Assembly: GCA_037178975.1 (NCBI GenBank)
Contig: JASJZH010000006.1
Span: 9,300,001-9,364,000, forward strand
Source of the DNA: Oscheius tipulae
Taxonomy: Eukaryota; Nematoda; Chromadorea; Rhabditida; Rhabditidae
Length of the DNA: 64,000 bases
Direction of reading: 5' to 3'
Shown: positions 36,254-48,700 of the stretch, piece by piece
How positions within the stretch are numbered: position 1 is the stretch's first letter
Layout of the letters: each line of letters starts with the position of its first letter
Position numbers and translations under genes: made by a program
Notes under the pieces: model-generated
What the model saw: the letters and a program-made list of their open reading frames with translations, nothing else
What the model was told of the DNA's origin: nothing
Databases searched by the model: none

Positions 36254-37106
36254 TTGTAAATTACTTCAGGAGATGGAACTGGATAAATTTGTATTGGTGC
36301 CTTTTTTCGTGGCTAAAAGGAACTAAATACAAATGCCTATTTATTGCTAGTGATAGATACTCGCGAGGAATAATCATACTTTGAAACTACCAAAATGTCC
36401 TGGCGTCCGAACTGTTGCACTTTGGTTGTGTATCCATGGAAATCTGCGTTTGTCTATTATAAAAACAGCTTCTCTGCTGCAAGCAGTTTTGAAGAGAATA
36501 GGTAAAATAACAGTAACCGGCTGACAGGAGTGGTTATGAGACGATCACTTCAATGGTAGTTTGAGCAAAAGTTACAGTTCGAAAAGTTTTTAAAGTTACG
36601 CCATCTAATAAACGATCTACTTCATTCACGGACCTGTTTAATTGAATGACAGAATTCGATCCTGATCAAGTTCTTTATATGATCTCTGTTGTATCGCTCC
36701 TACCGATCACAATTATTTACGCAACAACAAACTTATCTTTGCTTAATAAAACTGTCACTGAAGTGAAAATTACCTCTTCTTATCGTGACAAAGCGTTCAT
36801 GTTTACTGGTACACGAGTTCAGATAGGCGAAAGTACTGTTCAGCAGGAAAATGTGATGTCTTCCCGAGCATGACCTGAAGATAAAGATGAAAGTTTCTGT
36901 AAACAGGTACCATGTGTCCTTGTTTTCTGTACTGCTGACTTTCGCTAAAGCTCTTAAGAGGGTCATTTGCGATTAACATTAATTTTCCGCAAAAATGTCA
37001 GGTTCTTGAAAGTAGCTTCAGGTACTTACCAGCAAAATGACCGGTTCAAATGATCGGACATCGAAGCAAATCCCGTTCACCTGAAACTTCTAAACTGAAG
37101 TTATGA

Positions 37107-37302
37107 GCCGCAAGGCTATCAAGAGGTGATTGATTTTCGTGTAATTGAACTTAAAAAAGATGCGGGCCTCATCTATTTTATTAAACGCGAGCCGTGTCTA
37201 CGTCAAGCATTATTCAGACGTAAGTGTATTGCTATGGCTCCTGATTACGGGCCGAACAACTCGGATCCAGTGGAATTTCAGAAACCTGTCGTTTGAAAGT
37301 GT
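37107..37302 (+). CDS. Open frame with gene-like composition, possible last exon
   Basis: A frame beginning YEPQGYQEVIDFRVIELKKD and ending PNNSDPVEFQKPVV at a TGA has natural codon and amino-acid composition, including IKREPCLRQALFRRKCIAM. It is not recognised. It may belong with the exons at 35947-36253, but the 850 bp between them could not be resolved into exons. Confidence 0.3.
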
Positions 37303-37572
37303 GGGAGAGACGCGGATTTTTGTTTTTGGATGGGATATATATTGCTAATTTTGTTCTTTTGACAATGAGCCTGTCTAGCCCGGGCCTGATTGGCCCACTC
37401 GCCAATTTTGTTAAGGAAGATATAGATCCCTTTTTTCGGAACATTCCTGGCAAAATTTGTTCTGTGTTTCGAAACGACACATGTTTCAACCTCCTCTCTC
37501 TTCATCTATTTTCAAGACCTATCTATCATCCTCGAGATCGCTAGATCACCAGAACAACGACTTCTTTAACAC

Positions 37573-39650
37573 ATGCTTCTCCTTCTTCTAACGATCCCTT
37601 GCAATGGCTTTTTGTTTTGGAAGGATAAATGGGGTAAGTTTTCTTTTGACCAATAAGCTAAGACTTCAGACTGTAATGACAAGACAACGGTTGTTGAAGA
37701 GGGCGAAAGATATCCACTTACTGAAGACAGACTTTATCGACAAGATATGAATTGCACATTGCTTGTTCCAAGCATCAGAGGACAATATGCACGCTGCCAA
37801 ATTTCATTCAAAGGCAACGCCGGAGATTACCTGAGCATCAAAGACGGCTACGGAAGGAACGAAACGTGGGTTATGTTGAAGCCAGTTACTCCTTACTATC
37901 CCAATACTCAGTATGTCTTATTTAAGATTCTACAATCAGATTGAAACGATAAAATGGTACCACAACAACACCAATTTGTTCCTATCTCCCGTTGATCTTC
38001 ACATCAGTTTGGTTGCCAAAAGAGCAAGGGAATACGGCTTATTCTCTGTTAACTGCGACTACTTCGAATGTAAGTCCATCATTTTTAAGCTTGATAAATA
38101 GCAAAATGATTTAGTTAGATGGCAGACAGCCCAAAAAAAGAAAGCTGTACAATATGCTTTGAAAAATGGAAGGCCTCTCATTCTCGGCGAGTTTGAAATA
38201 ATAAGAGATCCTGTCACCATTCATTCGAACGAGGCGGTAAGATGCAGACAGCTAACTTTATATTGTCTATATACTGACAGAGACCGCTTAATATTTGTCC
38301 TTTAGATGATTCTTATAGCGGGCTGCAAACCAAGCTTGTACCTCAGTCCAGCTCCAACCTTCCTCTTCCAAGGAACAATTATGGATGGTACCTATCTGCT
38401 AGCGCTTGACCGGTTACTAGCTCCCGTAAGCCCTTTTATCGTAGCGAATTAGCCGTACGTTCTGACGATTGCACCGACGGTTGATTCAAAGCCTTGTACA
38501 GTCTTTGTTCAAACATATGCCGGTAAGTTATAGTATGATGATTTCTGTCTTTCCGTCTCTCTTTGTTTCTCTGTCTTTCAGCTCAAAGTCAATTCTAAGA
38601 TTTTTCAGGCTTTTCAGGCTACAACACCATGCAGATTATTTTTGCGTTCTACACAGCCGAAGTTCATCGAAAAGCTGCAGTTTTCCGTGAGTTTACACGT
38701 GTACTTCGGAAAAAAAACACAGAACAATAATACAAGGCTGGAACTTTACTTCAAACTTACCGTGGACGAAAAACCCATAATAATTTGGAAGTGTGAAAGT
38801 GCCTCCTCCTTTACTATCAGAGCATATTCAGTCAGACTAATACAATTCCAATTAATGCACCGCAAGCACTACCTCAAAATACTATTTTGTTAGCCTATGG
38901 AGGAATTGTGACCATAAAAGTGGGAGATCACAACAACCTTAGGAAGAAAGGTAAGATTTTGAAAATACAGAGCACACGACTTTTTTGCTTTGAGATCTCG
39001 CCCAAAACTTAACAATTGGCGATCATGGTTGGGTACCGATATCCTACAAGATTCATGATGTGCCATCAGAGTGGAGCATTTTTCATCAGCATGTTATTGC
39101 TGCAGGAACAATAGGTTGAATTTCACCGAAAGTACAAAACAGTATGAATTCAGACCAATCGATAGTAGACAGAGCCGATTTTGAGGTCAAGAGATACGAC
39201 TGTAAGTATCCAAGTGTTTGGGGTTGTTATCACAAAGATATACGTAATGAATACGAGTGAGTTCCCAAAAATAACAAACTGTGAGTGTGTTCAGAATCAC
39301 TGAGCACATTTCGCATGAGAAAACATTTCCCGTCAGTCTCTGCAAAGGAGGAAACTTTAATCTGATGAAGAAAGATCATGGGAATCAGCAACGCAGCGAT
39401 AGTATTCCCCATGAATGCTTACTATATTGGGAGATAAAAGAAAATGCGAAGTCAAGTCAGCTCGTTTGTTTTCTGAAGAACAACTGTTTTCAGTTTGGCG
39501 AAGTCTGGCATAGAAGATCAAGAGTGTTTTCAGTTAGCCTTATCCGAAGAAGATTGTTGTCTACAGTTTTTTCAGCCGATTGTTTTTTGACTGTCAATAT
39601 GTACAGCATGCTATGCAGTATGTTATATGCAATAGAGCATGCTTAAAATA
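37573..39650 (+). pseudogene. CUB-like secreted protein gene, copy 1 (possibly broken)
   Basis: It starts with a signal peptide (MLLLLLTIPCNGFLF) and a Cys-containing CUB-like N-terminal domain: DCNDKTTVVEEGERYPL, ISFKGNAGDYLSIKDGYGRN and LFLSPVDLHISLVAKRAREYG. Further exons read RPLILGEFEIIRDPVTI, MILIAGCKPSLYLSPAPTF and TIGDHGWVPISYKI, and near 39180 DRADFEVKRYDCKYPSVWGCY. The copy downstream has the same exon order. Here the exon around 38445 contains an in-frame TAG where copy 2 has Lys, inside a block matched by copy 2 (PYVLTIAPT). The exon ends near 37910 and 38590 are also unclear. CUB-like proteins are abundant secreted innate-response proteins in nematodes. The copy is either a pseudogene or spliced in a way I cannot see. 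Confidence 0.5.
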
Positions 39651-39844
39651 AGCGCCCTGGCTTGTCGTTCCAACCAAGCTAGTTACGGAACTCGAAGAGA
39701 GACGGAGAGACAGAGAAACCCTCATGCTTTCATCTAAAAAAAAACCCTTGCTCCATTTACTCTGGTTTTTCAAGCGACACATGTTCCTTCGTCTATTTTC
39801 AAATGGACCAATAACAGAGACAGCAATAGATTTCTATAGCTGGC

Positions 39845-41622
39845 ATGAACTGCTACGAGCTGAATTTAAGTTTGAACCATCAACTGGTTTCTGAAGTGTA
39901 CAGCAATTACATACAAAACTTCCTCTCACCTGTTGATCTCTCCATCACATTGATTGCCAAACGAGGAATGGAGTACGGCTCGTTTTATGTAAAGTGTGAC
40001 TATAATAAATGTGAGTACCTTTGTTTGGCCTGCGGAAATGGGAAATCTAGAGATACATGATGAGGGATGGATGAAAAGGGAAGGTGTGGCATTTGATTTC
40101 AAAAGAGGAAGACCACTTATTCTGCCATCGTTCAAAATAAAAGTGCATCTGGTTACAGTTCGTTCACAAGAGCCGGTAGTTTCGTAAACTCTGAATAAGT
40201 TTATTCTTTCAGATGGCCATCATAACTGGCCGATCATGTGCAACATTCATCACTAAAGGGTCGTTTGCGAATGGTACCTATATACTACCTTTGGAGCGGC
40301 TGAATGAGTCCGCGACACTTTTCATCATAGCTAAAAAGCCGTACTTACTGACGATTGCACCAACGATGGATGCTAAAGCCTGTATAACCTTCAATCAGAC
40401 ATATGCCGCTGAGCTTTTGGTTCAGGGTTTTATGATTAACTGTAGCTAACAATGAAATGTCCGTGGTACCTCTCTTCGGTGGCGCGGCTATCAGATGCTT
40501 GGATTATTTCTCTGTTTTTGGCAATGTTTAATTTCCAAAATCTCAAAAAACAAAAATTGGCGCTAACTTTCCGGCGTGGCTCAATCGTGAACGTGAATTT
40601 TAATCGTTTGGAGAGTCTTGGAAACATTTTTAACTTGAAAAACACTTTTCTGCTTGAAGGTCTTAATCAGAATTCCAACTGGGTAGCTTGCCCTCTTCAA
40701 GAGGCCGACGTAAGGTCATTCTTGCAGATCACATGCCAATTCACAAGTACATTCTCTTGAACGCTTCAATAAGACTTCTCAGCATGTTTTTGCATAGTAC
40801 ACTTTTCATCACGGAACTGCAGTTTCTTGTATGTTTACTGTCTTCTTTTAACTTGTTTCATAAAACAATCATACAAGACTGCAATTATTCTTCAAACTAA
40901 CTGTGGACAAAAAGCCCATGACACATGAAGGTTGCTATTTCGATGTTAAACTGTTGAACCGTTTTCAGATACAAACCAAATACAATTCCAAAGTATGCAC
41001 CACAAGAAATACTTTTTTGATATGCTATGCAGTGGTTGCGAGCATAAAAGTAGTGGAATTTGCAGTTGCGAGAAGTGGGTTTTTAAATCATCAATCATGC
41101 TATTCAATCACTTTTCAACTTACCCTAAAACAGATCAAAGTTCCAAGCTTTTAGCTCGATATCAAAACCCATAGGTGATGCTTGGGTTCCAATATCTTAT
41201 ATGATTCCTGATCTTTTTTCTTTTGTGGAAACTTTTTTCGTCGTCACCATGTTATTACTTCTGGAACAACCAGTTTGGCTAATGTTAACGCCTGACATAG
41301 TTTAAATTTCAGATGGATTCATTGCAGACCGAGCCGATTTCGTGGTCAAGAGATTTGACTGCAGGTATCCGAGCGTTTTGGCTTGTTTTTACAATGGAAC
41401 GCGTGATAACTACGAGTGAGTTTGAAGAAGTATTAGACCATTGTGATTGACTTCACTGAGGAAGAGAAAACATTATCCGCCAGTCTTAGTAAAGGTGGAG
41501 GTTTCAATCTGAAGAAGAAAGTTCATGGAAATCAGCAACATTCAGATGATATTCCTCAAGAATGCCTACTATACTGGGGGATAAAAGAAACGCCCAAGAC
41601 AGGTGGTTTCGTTCAGTTGTAA
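39845..41622 (+). pseudogene. CUB-like gene, copy 2 (partial)
   Basis: A tandem paralogue of copy 1, starting within the domain (NFLSPVDLSITLIAKRGMEY). It lacks a recognisable signal peptide and first half. The blocks match in order: MAIITGRSCATFITKGSFAN, KKPYLLTIAPTMDAKACITF, an LFFKLTVDKKP-type exon, WVPISYMIPD, FIADRADFVVKRFDCRYPSV, and a 3' exon ending KETPKTGGFVQL with TAA at 41620. A frame change lies near 41225-41240, between the YMIPD block and the block matching HQHVIAAGT of copy 1. The 3' end is intact where copy 1 is unclear. It is likely a decaying duplicate. Confidence 0.5.
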
Positions 41623-42707
41623 TCCACTTATGATAGAGATAAGGTAAGAGGCTTTGCTGGACAAGCGTGTACTTTGAAGACGTGCCGTTATCAGGGAGTG
41701 GACTGAATTAGATTATTGGGTACAAATGAAAGACTCCACTACAAAGTACTGGGAGAGGTCAGACCATTATTTTTTTTGAGAATTGACGGGATTGGGAGAC
41801 TGACAATATAAAAAAGCAAGTTACTCATAGTTAAAGAAACATTTGAGGAATGATGGAACTGCATCCAAGGTTTTTCTAAAGAGCAAAACACAATAAGAGT
41901 TCAATCTTGCTCTCGATATTTCAAGTATGATGGAAATACAGAAAGGTTCTAAGAGTGGTAAGATCCTTGGTTCTTACTGCAAAAGTAAACTTTACAGTAT
42001 ATTTTTGGAGTAGATACCTGAACTGATAGTTTGTATATATTGATGCCAGTATTGTATACGTTTTTGTCTCTGTTAACCTATCGTTTTGTTTATATGCCCT
42101 TCTTATGCCACCTGTCATTCTTTCGATTTGTCAACTTGACTTTGTCATCTTTTCAAGTTACCCTCGTATTCTGTCCTATTGACAAAACAAGCGCCAGTGT
42201 CTTTGTCAACTTGTTACTTACAACGGCTCTGGCGACCAGCCAATTTCCCTTTGTTTCAACCTATCCCTGTCACGTTCTCATCCTGCCTCCATTGATATTT
42301 TGTTTGAACAATGACACTCTACAGGAAGTCAAACTGCTATATTTACATTATAACAATGGTACTGTATGTTGCAAACCCCGTTTTTCTGGGACAAACCCTA
42401 TAAAGTCGTCCGATAACTTAACGCCAAGCATAGACTATCCTTAACTTATCGATCCACCTTTACGACGTGGGTTGACGACTCTTCCTGGCATCATAAATTC
42501 TAATCAATTTTTGGAAAGAGGTAAAACAGTGTCTTTGAGGAAAAGTGATCTTGTAATCTACTGTCAATTCGAAACCATGCTCTTCCCCGTTCAGATTATA
42601 GTGAAGAGTACGCGTGGCGGGAGATCAGTCAAAGCAATGTCTAGGAGCCGTGATGTAATCCTTATCACCTAGCTGACAGTAGTCGGCGTCGCTGCTCACC
42701 TCTAAGG
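41623..42707 (+). other. Region before the M13 gene, long open frames of uncertain status
   Basis: A 137-codon hydrophobic frame at 42031-42444 and a 66-codon frame at 42472-42672 are open. The second (FLERGKTVSLRKSDLVIYCQ) faintly resembles the N-terminal part of the CUB-like copies. There are no clear splice signals. They could be remnants of a third copy or chance. Confidence 0.3.
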
Positions 42708-45700
42708 ATGGCGGAGAGGAGAAAGGGCTTGTTAACCCTTATCATGCAGGTACTCCTCACCATGGGGTTTCACTTTGAACATGAAGAAGATTTACCAATA
42801 CCGTTCTTTCGTTTAGGGCTTTGTCCTGCTGTCGATCCTCGCCACGCTGGGAATCGCCATTGCCATTCTGGTCACTACTTTGAATGTGCAGAAGCAGCAG
42901 AAAGTTCCCATCGTCGTGTACAACGGCACTGGAAATACCAATGGCAATCAGAATCAGAACGGTAACTATGCTACTATTTTTTCTATCGGTTCAAACTGAA
43001 CCGTCTTCTTGTTAGATACTCTCATTTTGACAGCACTTTTCTTTTTGACAGCACGCATTTCCATCAGATTCATCAAAAATTTGGACAGAAAGTACTGCGC
43101 ACATACTGATTTTACATCATTCTAACATTTTGATGTACTTATAGTAAATGTTGTAGTTTCCTCACCGGTCACTCGGACCGCACTAGCAATACACCAACCC
43201 CGGTGAAGCTGCGTCGCAAAGAATATGATGGCTCGTGTTAAATAGAATAGGTGTAGAGCCTGCATCCAAGTTCAAATTGTGTTTAGAGTATACATTTTTT
43301 GCAAACTAGTCCATTTTACTAGTAATCGCTCCAATTTAATGCTATCCCTGCTCTAACTGTACTTTCTCTTAAAATCTCCCCCCAAAATTATGGCGCACGT
43401 TGCCATTTTTATCATTAGCGAACCATTCTTGTTTTGTACGTTTCAAAAAATTTGAATGCCATAGCAGATTTTGCGTCATGGTTTACCTCCTAAAAGTCTC
43501 AGTTTTCTAAGACTCTAGCCTTATATTTCTGGTCTTGCATTCAGATCTGTGATATCATTGATACTAAAGGCAAACACGAATGAAACATTTGTCTTGTTCA
43601 CAGAAACACAATAGTCACGACTGTATTGGCAATTGTAAAGCGTTTTTTGGAGTACCTCACACACTCGCTGTGGTTTTTATTTTTTCATTTCTGGTAATTT
43701 TACGAAAATGTGTTGTAATCTGCAACTTTCAGGCTTGCAAATAGCCCTGAATGTGCCTCCTCCGAAGGAAATCCAAACTGGAAGTCCACAGTACAGCAGC
43801 TATACCAGTGTGGTTACACTGCTCAAGTAGAGCTTACGAAATTAAAAGTACGGAAAATGTTTTAGGCAAGGTCTTAACGCTACTGTTAGTCCCTGCGATG
43901 ATTTCTACACCTACACTTGTGGAGCCTGGAATACATCGATTGGATTCTATACCTCAGACACGGACAACTACAACAAGATGATCGCACAGATGCAGAACCC
44001 GACATATGTCCAGAGCGCGGTAAAGATTTGACAAGAAAATGGGGGTAATTTCTATTTTAGCCTCTTCCCGTCCAGCAGACTGTCAAATTCTTCAATCAAT
44101 GTGTCTATGCTCAGAACAATTGGAACACTTTGACGGCCAATGGAATCCAAGTTACTAATGCTCTCAATATTCTGTACCGAGGAGATGCGCCTAATGGAGT
44201 TCCTTCCTTTCCTTTCCCGATGCTGGATCAGAAAACTGCCAGTGACTTCCCGAACGCCTCCGGAATGGGATACCTTTTCGGAGTACCGCAAGGAACCTTT
44301 GGTAATGTCATCACTCCTGTCAGTGGAGGTGTCGACACGAACTGGGTGGACGCGCAAGGACAGAAGGGATATGCTCTGTTCATTGACCAGCCTTCAACGA
44401 TGATGCCCTACACGTACTATGTCAAGTCGTGGGGCACGACTCAACAACAACTTGTGGATGAGGTCATCGCTACGATGAATGCCTATGTTGCTACACAGAA
44501 GAATAAGAAGCAACTGGATCAGAAGAAGCTGGCATCTGATGCTGCCGATCTAGTGAATTTTGACTATGCACTGGCTATGAATTTCAGGTAATCGACTTAA
44601 ATATTACCGTAATTTGTCTTCCAGTACTGACTCGACCACTCGCAGAAAGTATGCCAGGAGCTACAATCCGATGACAATCGCCCAGCTTCAAGCCACCTAC
44701 AAGAACATCAACTGGCAGGAGTTCATTACTTTCGTAAGAGATCGTATTTACTTTTTCAAAGCGTGTTTAGCTCTTGATCGCTGGATCTGGAGATGCCCAG
44801 CAAGTCATTAACAATCCCAACTACCAATACATCGTGATGGAGCCGACCAAGTTGCAGATGCTCAATGATGCTCTTGTAAAGGGCAATTCCTATGGAATCA
44901 CTCCCAATACTCTTCTCAACTACGTTTTCTACTCGGCTGTCAGGTCTCAGAGCAGCTATTTGCCTAGGGTATGAAATTGGATGATAGTTCATTGTTCGGG
45001 ATTTAGACTTCCACCAACTATGATCATATCAACGGAATGAAGGAGGCTGCCAAGGAGGAAAAGAAGAAAAGAAGGAGAAGTGGTGTCGTCACAAAGACGC
45101 ACACGTTCGGATTCAAGGACCTTGCTGATCCTACCGTTATCAATCAACAGTGTGCTGCCCAGACCATGGAGTATCTACAGGTGTGTACAGATAATTCCAT
45201 AATTACAGAAATTTTAGTGGGCCAATGCTCGTATCTTCATCGACAACATCTACCCGACGCAGGACAGCCGTGACTCTATGAGAACCCACGTAGCCAAGGT
45301 TGCCAGCAGTATCCTGATCGGATTCCGATCCATGATTGATCAACTGAACTGGATGAGCGGCTACACCAAGAAGGGAGCCTACAACAAGATTGAAAACCTG
45401 GTCAAGAACATTGCTTATCCAGACTGGATCACAGACAATGATCTGCTGACGGCTTACTACAGTTCTCTTGGATTCAATGATACCGATACCTACTTTGACA
45501 TGGTCAACAAGGCCAACACCTTCAACTTGGACATGATGTGGAGCCTGCTTGTCAAGACTGGACCTGCTGACAGAACCGACTTTAATGGACCCCCGGGAAC
45601 TACAAATGCTTGGTACCAGCCGGAAGTCAACTCGATCACCTTCCCCGCCGGTATTCTTCATCAGCCCTTCTATGATGCCAATTGGCCAGCTTCTGTCAAC

Positions 45701-48700
45701 TTTGGAGCTATGGGAGTCATTGCCGGACACGAATTGACCCATGGTTTTGATGATGAAGGTGTTCAATGGGATGGAGTTGGAGTTTTGAAAAGTTGGATGG
45801 ATGCATCTTCGCAAAGCAGTTTTAACACGATGGCCGACTGTGTTGTCAAGGAGTACAGCAATTTCTGTCCTCTTCAAAATACTTCTTATGCTGCTAAATG
45901 CGTCGATGGAGCCCAGACTCAGGGAGAGAACATTGCCGACAACGGAGGTATCCATGCCGCGTTCCGCGCCTACAAGAACTACATCAATCTGAACGGACCT
46001 GATCCGCTTCTTCCTGACGGCACTCTTCAAGGTTTCACTGCTGACCAGCTCTTCTTCCTTGGTTTCGCCCAAGTTTGGTGCCAAGCCCCGTCAAGTGATG
46101 CCGCTCTCGAGCGTCAGCTTCTCGTCGACCCTCACTCTCCTTCTAACTTCCGAGTCTTTGGTACCATCCAGAACTTCCCTGCTTTCAAGGACGCTTTCAA
46201 CTGTCCTTCCTCCAAATACGCTCCTGATCAGCATTGCAACGTCTGGGTCTCTGATATTAGTTCTAGTTACGGTGTCCCGGCTAAGGATGCCAATTCTCTT
46301 AACATTGCCGATCCTCAGCCAGCTAAACAAGGATCTAGTCAGTACACCAACTACCAGAGCGTCATTCAGCTGTTCAGGTAAGAAAACATATGAATGTAGT
46401 GATGATAAGCTTAGACAAGGAATGAACACAACGGTTGACCCCTGCAACAACTTCTATGCCTACACTTGCGGAGCCTGGAACTCTCCTGACATGAGCTTCG
46501 ATGTCTCTGACAATGACAACTTCAACAAAATGGCCCAACAGATGACTGATCCTAACTACATCCAGAGCACTGTAGGTTTAGCTTATTGTTTTTATGTGCC
46601 ATTTCCTAGGTCAACATCAGTACTATCAGGCAAGTCATCAAGTACTTCAATGAATGCGTTGCTGCACAAAAGAACTGGCCAGCTTTGGTTCAAAGTGGAT
46701 CTCAGCCTGCCCTTGCTGTCAATACCTTGATGGGTGGTAAGTCATTTCAGCTACTGAAACGCTTGAGGTGAACACAGCTGACATGTACGGTTTTGTGAAT
46801 TTGCCAGGTTGACGGTGGATGGGTAATCTGACAGATTCAGAACCAAAACAGGACAGGTTGACAGAGAGATGGCAATAAATTAATAAAGAAAGGGTTGAAA
46901 GATGTGACATTGACAGGGGGGTGGGGTATTCAGGCAGGCATAGAACTTGGAGAGGCTCAAGGAGGCTGGTCGACAGAGACAGGATAAGATCTAGACAGAT
47001 TGAAGGAAACATATCTAGGAAACGCTACTGATAGCATCCAAAGAGGACAAGTTGACATACATTGCCAATGGTGGGGTGACAATGTAAACTGGACAGTTGT
47101 CAAAAGGATGCGATTTATGACTTTTTTTTCCAGGAGACACTTCTGAGGATGGACACCGTCAACCGAACACCACCACTACTTGGCCTATGTATGACCAGTC
47201 GTCTAGTTACGCTACCCTTCCTGACATCTTGACTATGGGTTATCTTCTTGGACAGCCAACTGGATACTTCGGCATCAGCACACTAATCTCTGCCTTTGTT
47301 GATACAAACTGGGTGAATCCCCAAGGACCTCAGGGATACAGCTACTACATCGATCAGCCGACAACAATGCTCCCAAATACCTACTACCACAAGATCTGGG
47401 ATCAGGAGAGAGGAAATCTGATTTCGAGTGTCATCAGCACGATGAATCTGTACGCCAAGACTCAAGGAAAGACGTTGGACCAGAGCAAGCTGCAGAGAGA
47501 TGCCGCCGACATTGTCAATTTTGACTATGTTTTGGCCATGAACTTTAGTACCGACGATACAACCAGAAGAAACTATGGCAGGAGCTATAACCCAATGACT
47601 CTCGATACAATTAATGGCGTTGCTGGTCTTCAAGAAACCTACCCTTTCATTCTCTGGCACGAGTTCATCCCGTTGAGTATGCATCCCTCAGACGACTCCA
47701 AATTCACTACCCTTGACTGTCGACCAAATGGAGCCTGCTCTTCCAACTACACTTTCATTGTTATGGAACCTGATCAGCTGAAAAAGCTGAACGATCTGAT
47801 TGTCAACGTTCCAAACAACGCCTTTGGAGTCTCTGCCAACACTGTCATGAACTATATCTACTACAATCAGATGGCTTCCCAGGCCAGTTTCTTGCCCTGG
47901 AGCCTGAAGAATGAAGAGCATGTAAAGGCTATCAAGATGCACAAGGAGATGGAGAAGCCTCTGCCTGGAAAAAGAAGAAGAAACTCTGGAACTCGCAGGG
48001 AGAAGAGAAAGTGGGCTGTGGAGAATGATGATCTGGCTGATATTCAACAGAGCTGTGCTGCCGAGACTATGGGGATGCTTCAGGTAAGTTTTGAAACAGT
48101 AGCATAGGAATAGTCCGGTGCGATAGTGGTGATAGAGGCCGGCAGTCGAAAAAGTACAGGTGAGGTTGGGCAGCCGAGAGGATACGGACGAGTTTTTAAT
48201 GATTCCCACAGACATACAGACAAACGTGGTTTTGAAGAAATGTAGTTTTAGTACGCCAACGCTCGTGTCTTTATCGACAAGATCTATCCCCAGCAGGCGG
48301 ACAGAGACAGCATCAGAAACAATGTAGCCAAGGTTGCCAGCAGCATCTTGATTGGTAACTGTTACTGAATATCTAACCATGTCAAAACACAGGTTTCCGT
48401 TCCATGATCGACCAGCTGAGTTGGATGACTCCGTACACCAAGAAGGGCGCTTACAGTAAAATTGAAAATTTGGTGAAAAACATTGCCTACCCTGATTGGA
48501 TCACAGTGGACAGTCAACTGGATGCCTACCATGCAACCCTTGGAATCAACGACAACGATACATACTTTGATGTCTACAACAAGGCTAACACTTTTAGCAT
48601 CTACCAAATGTTTGAGCAGCTGAGCACGGGAAGTGCTGACAGAACTGGATTCAACGGTCCTCCTGGAACTACCAATGCATGGTACCAACCCGAGCTCAAT

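Noticed and set aside
15033-38447. In-frame TAGs in the filament tail and CUB-like copy 1 as reassigned or selenocysteine-like codons
   Set aside because: TAG is the normal stop of the forkhead, G-alpha and filament frames here, and the tail also has frame changes, so plain decay is simpler.
38431-38457. A 27-nt intron (GTAAGC...ATTAG) in CUB-like copy 1, and similar 16-nt and 19-nt candidates at 37911 and 1383
   Set aside because: All well-supported introns in the window are 34 nt or longer; the 27-nt segment is homologous to coding sequence in copy 2.
42031-42444. 137-codon hydrophobic frame as a membrane protein gene
   Set aside because: No family match that I can see, no splice borders and a poor start context; kept only as an uncertain region.
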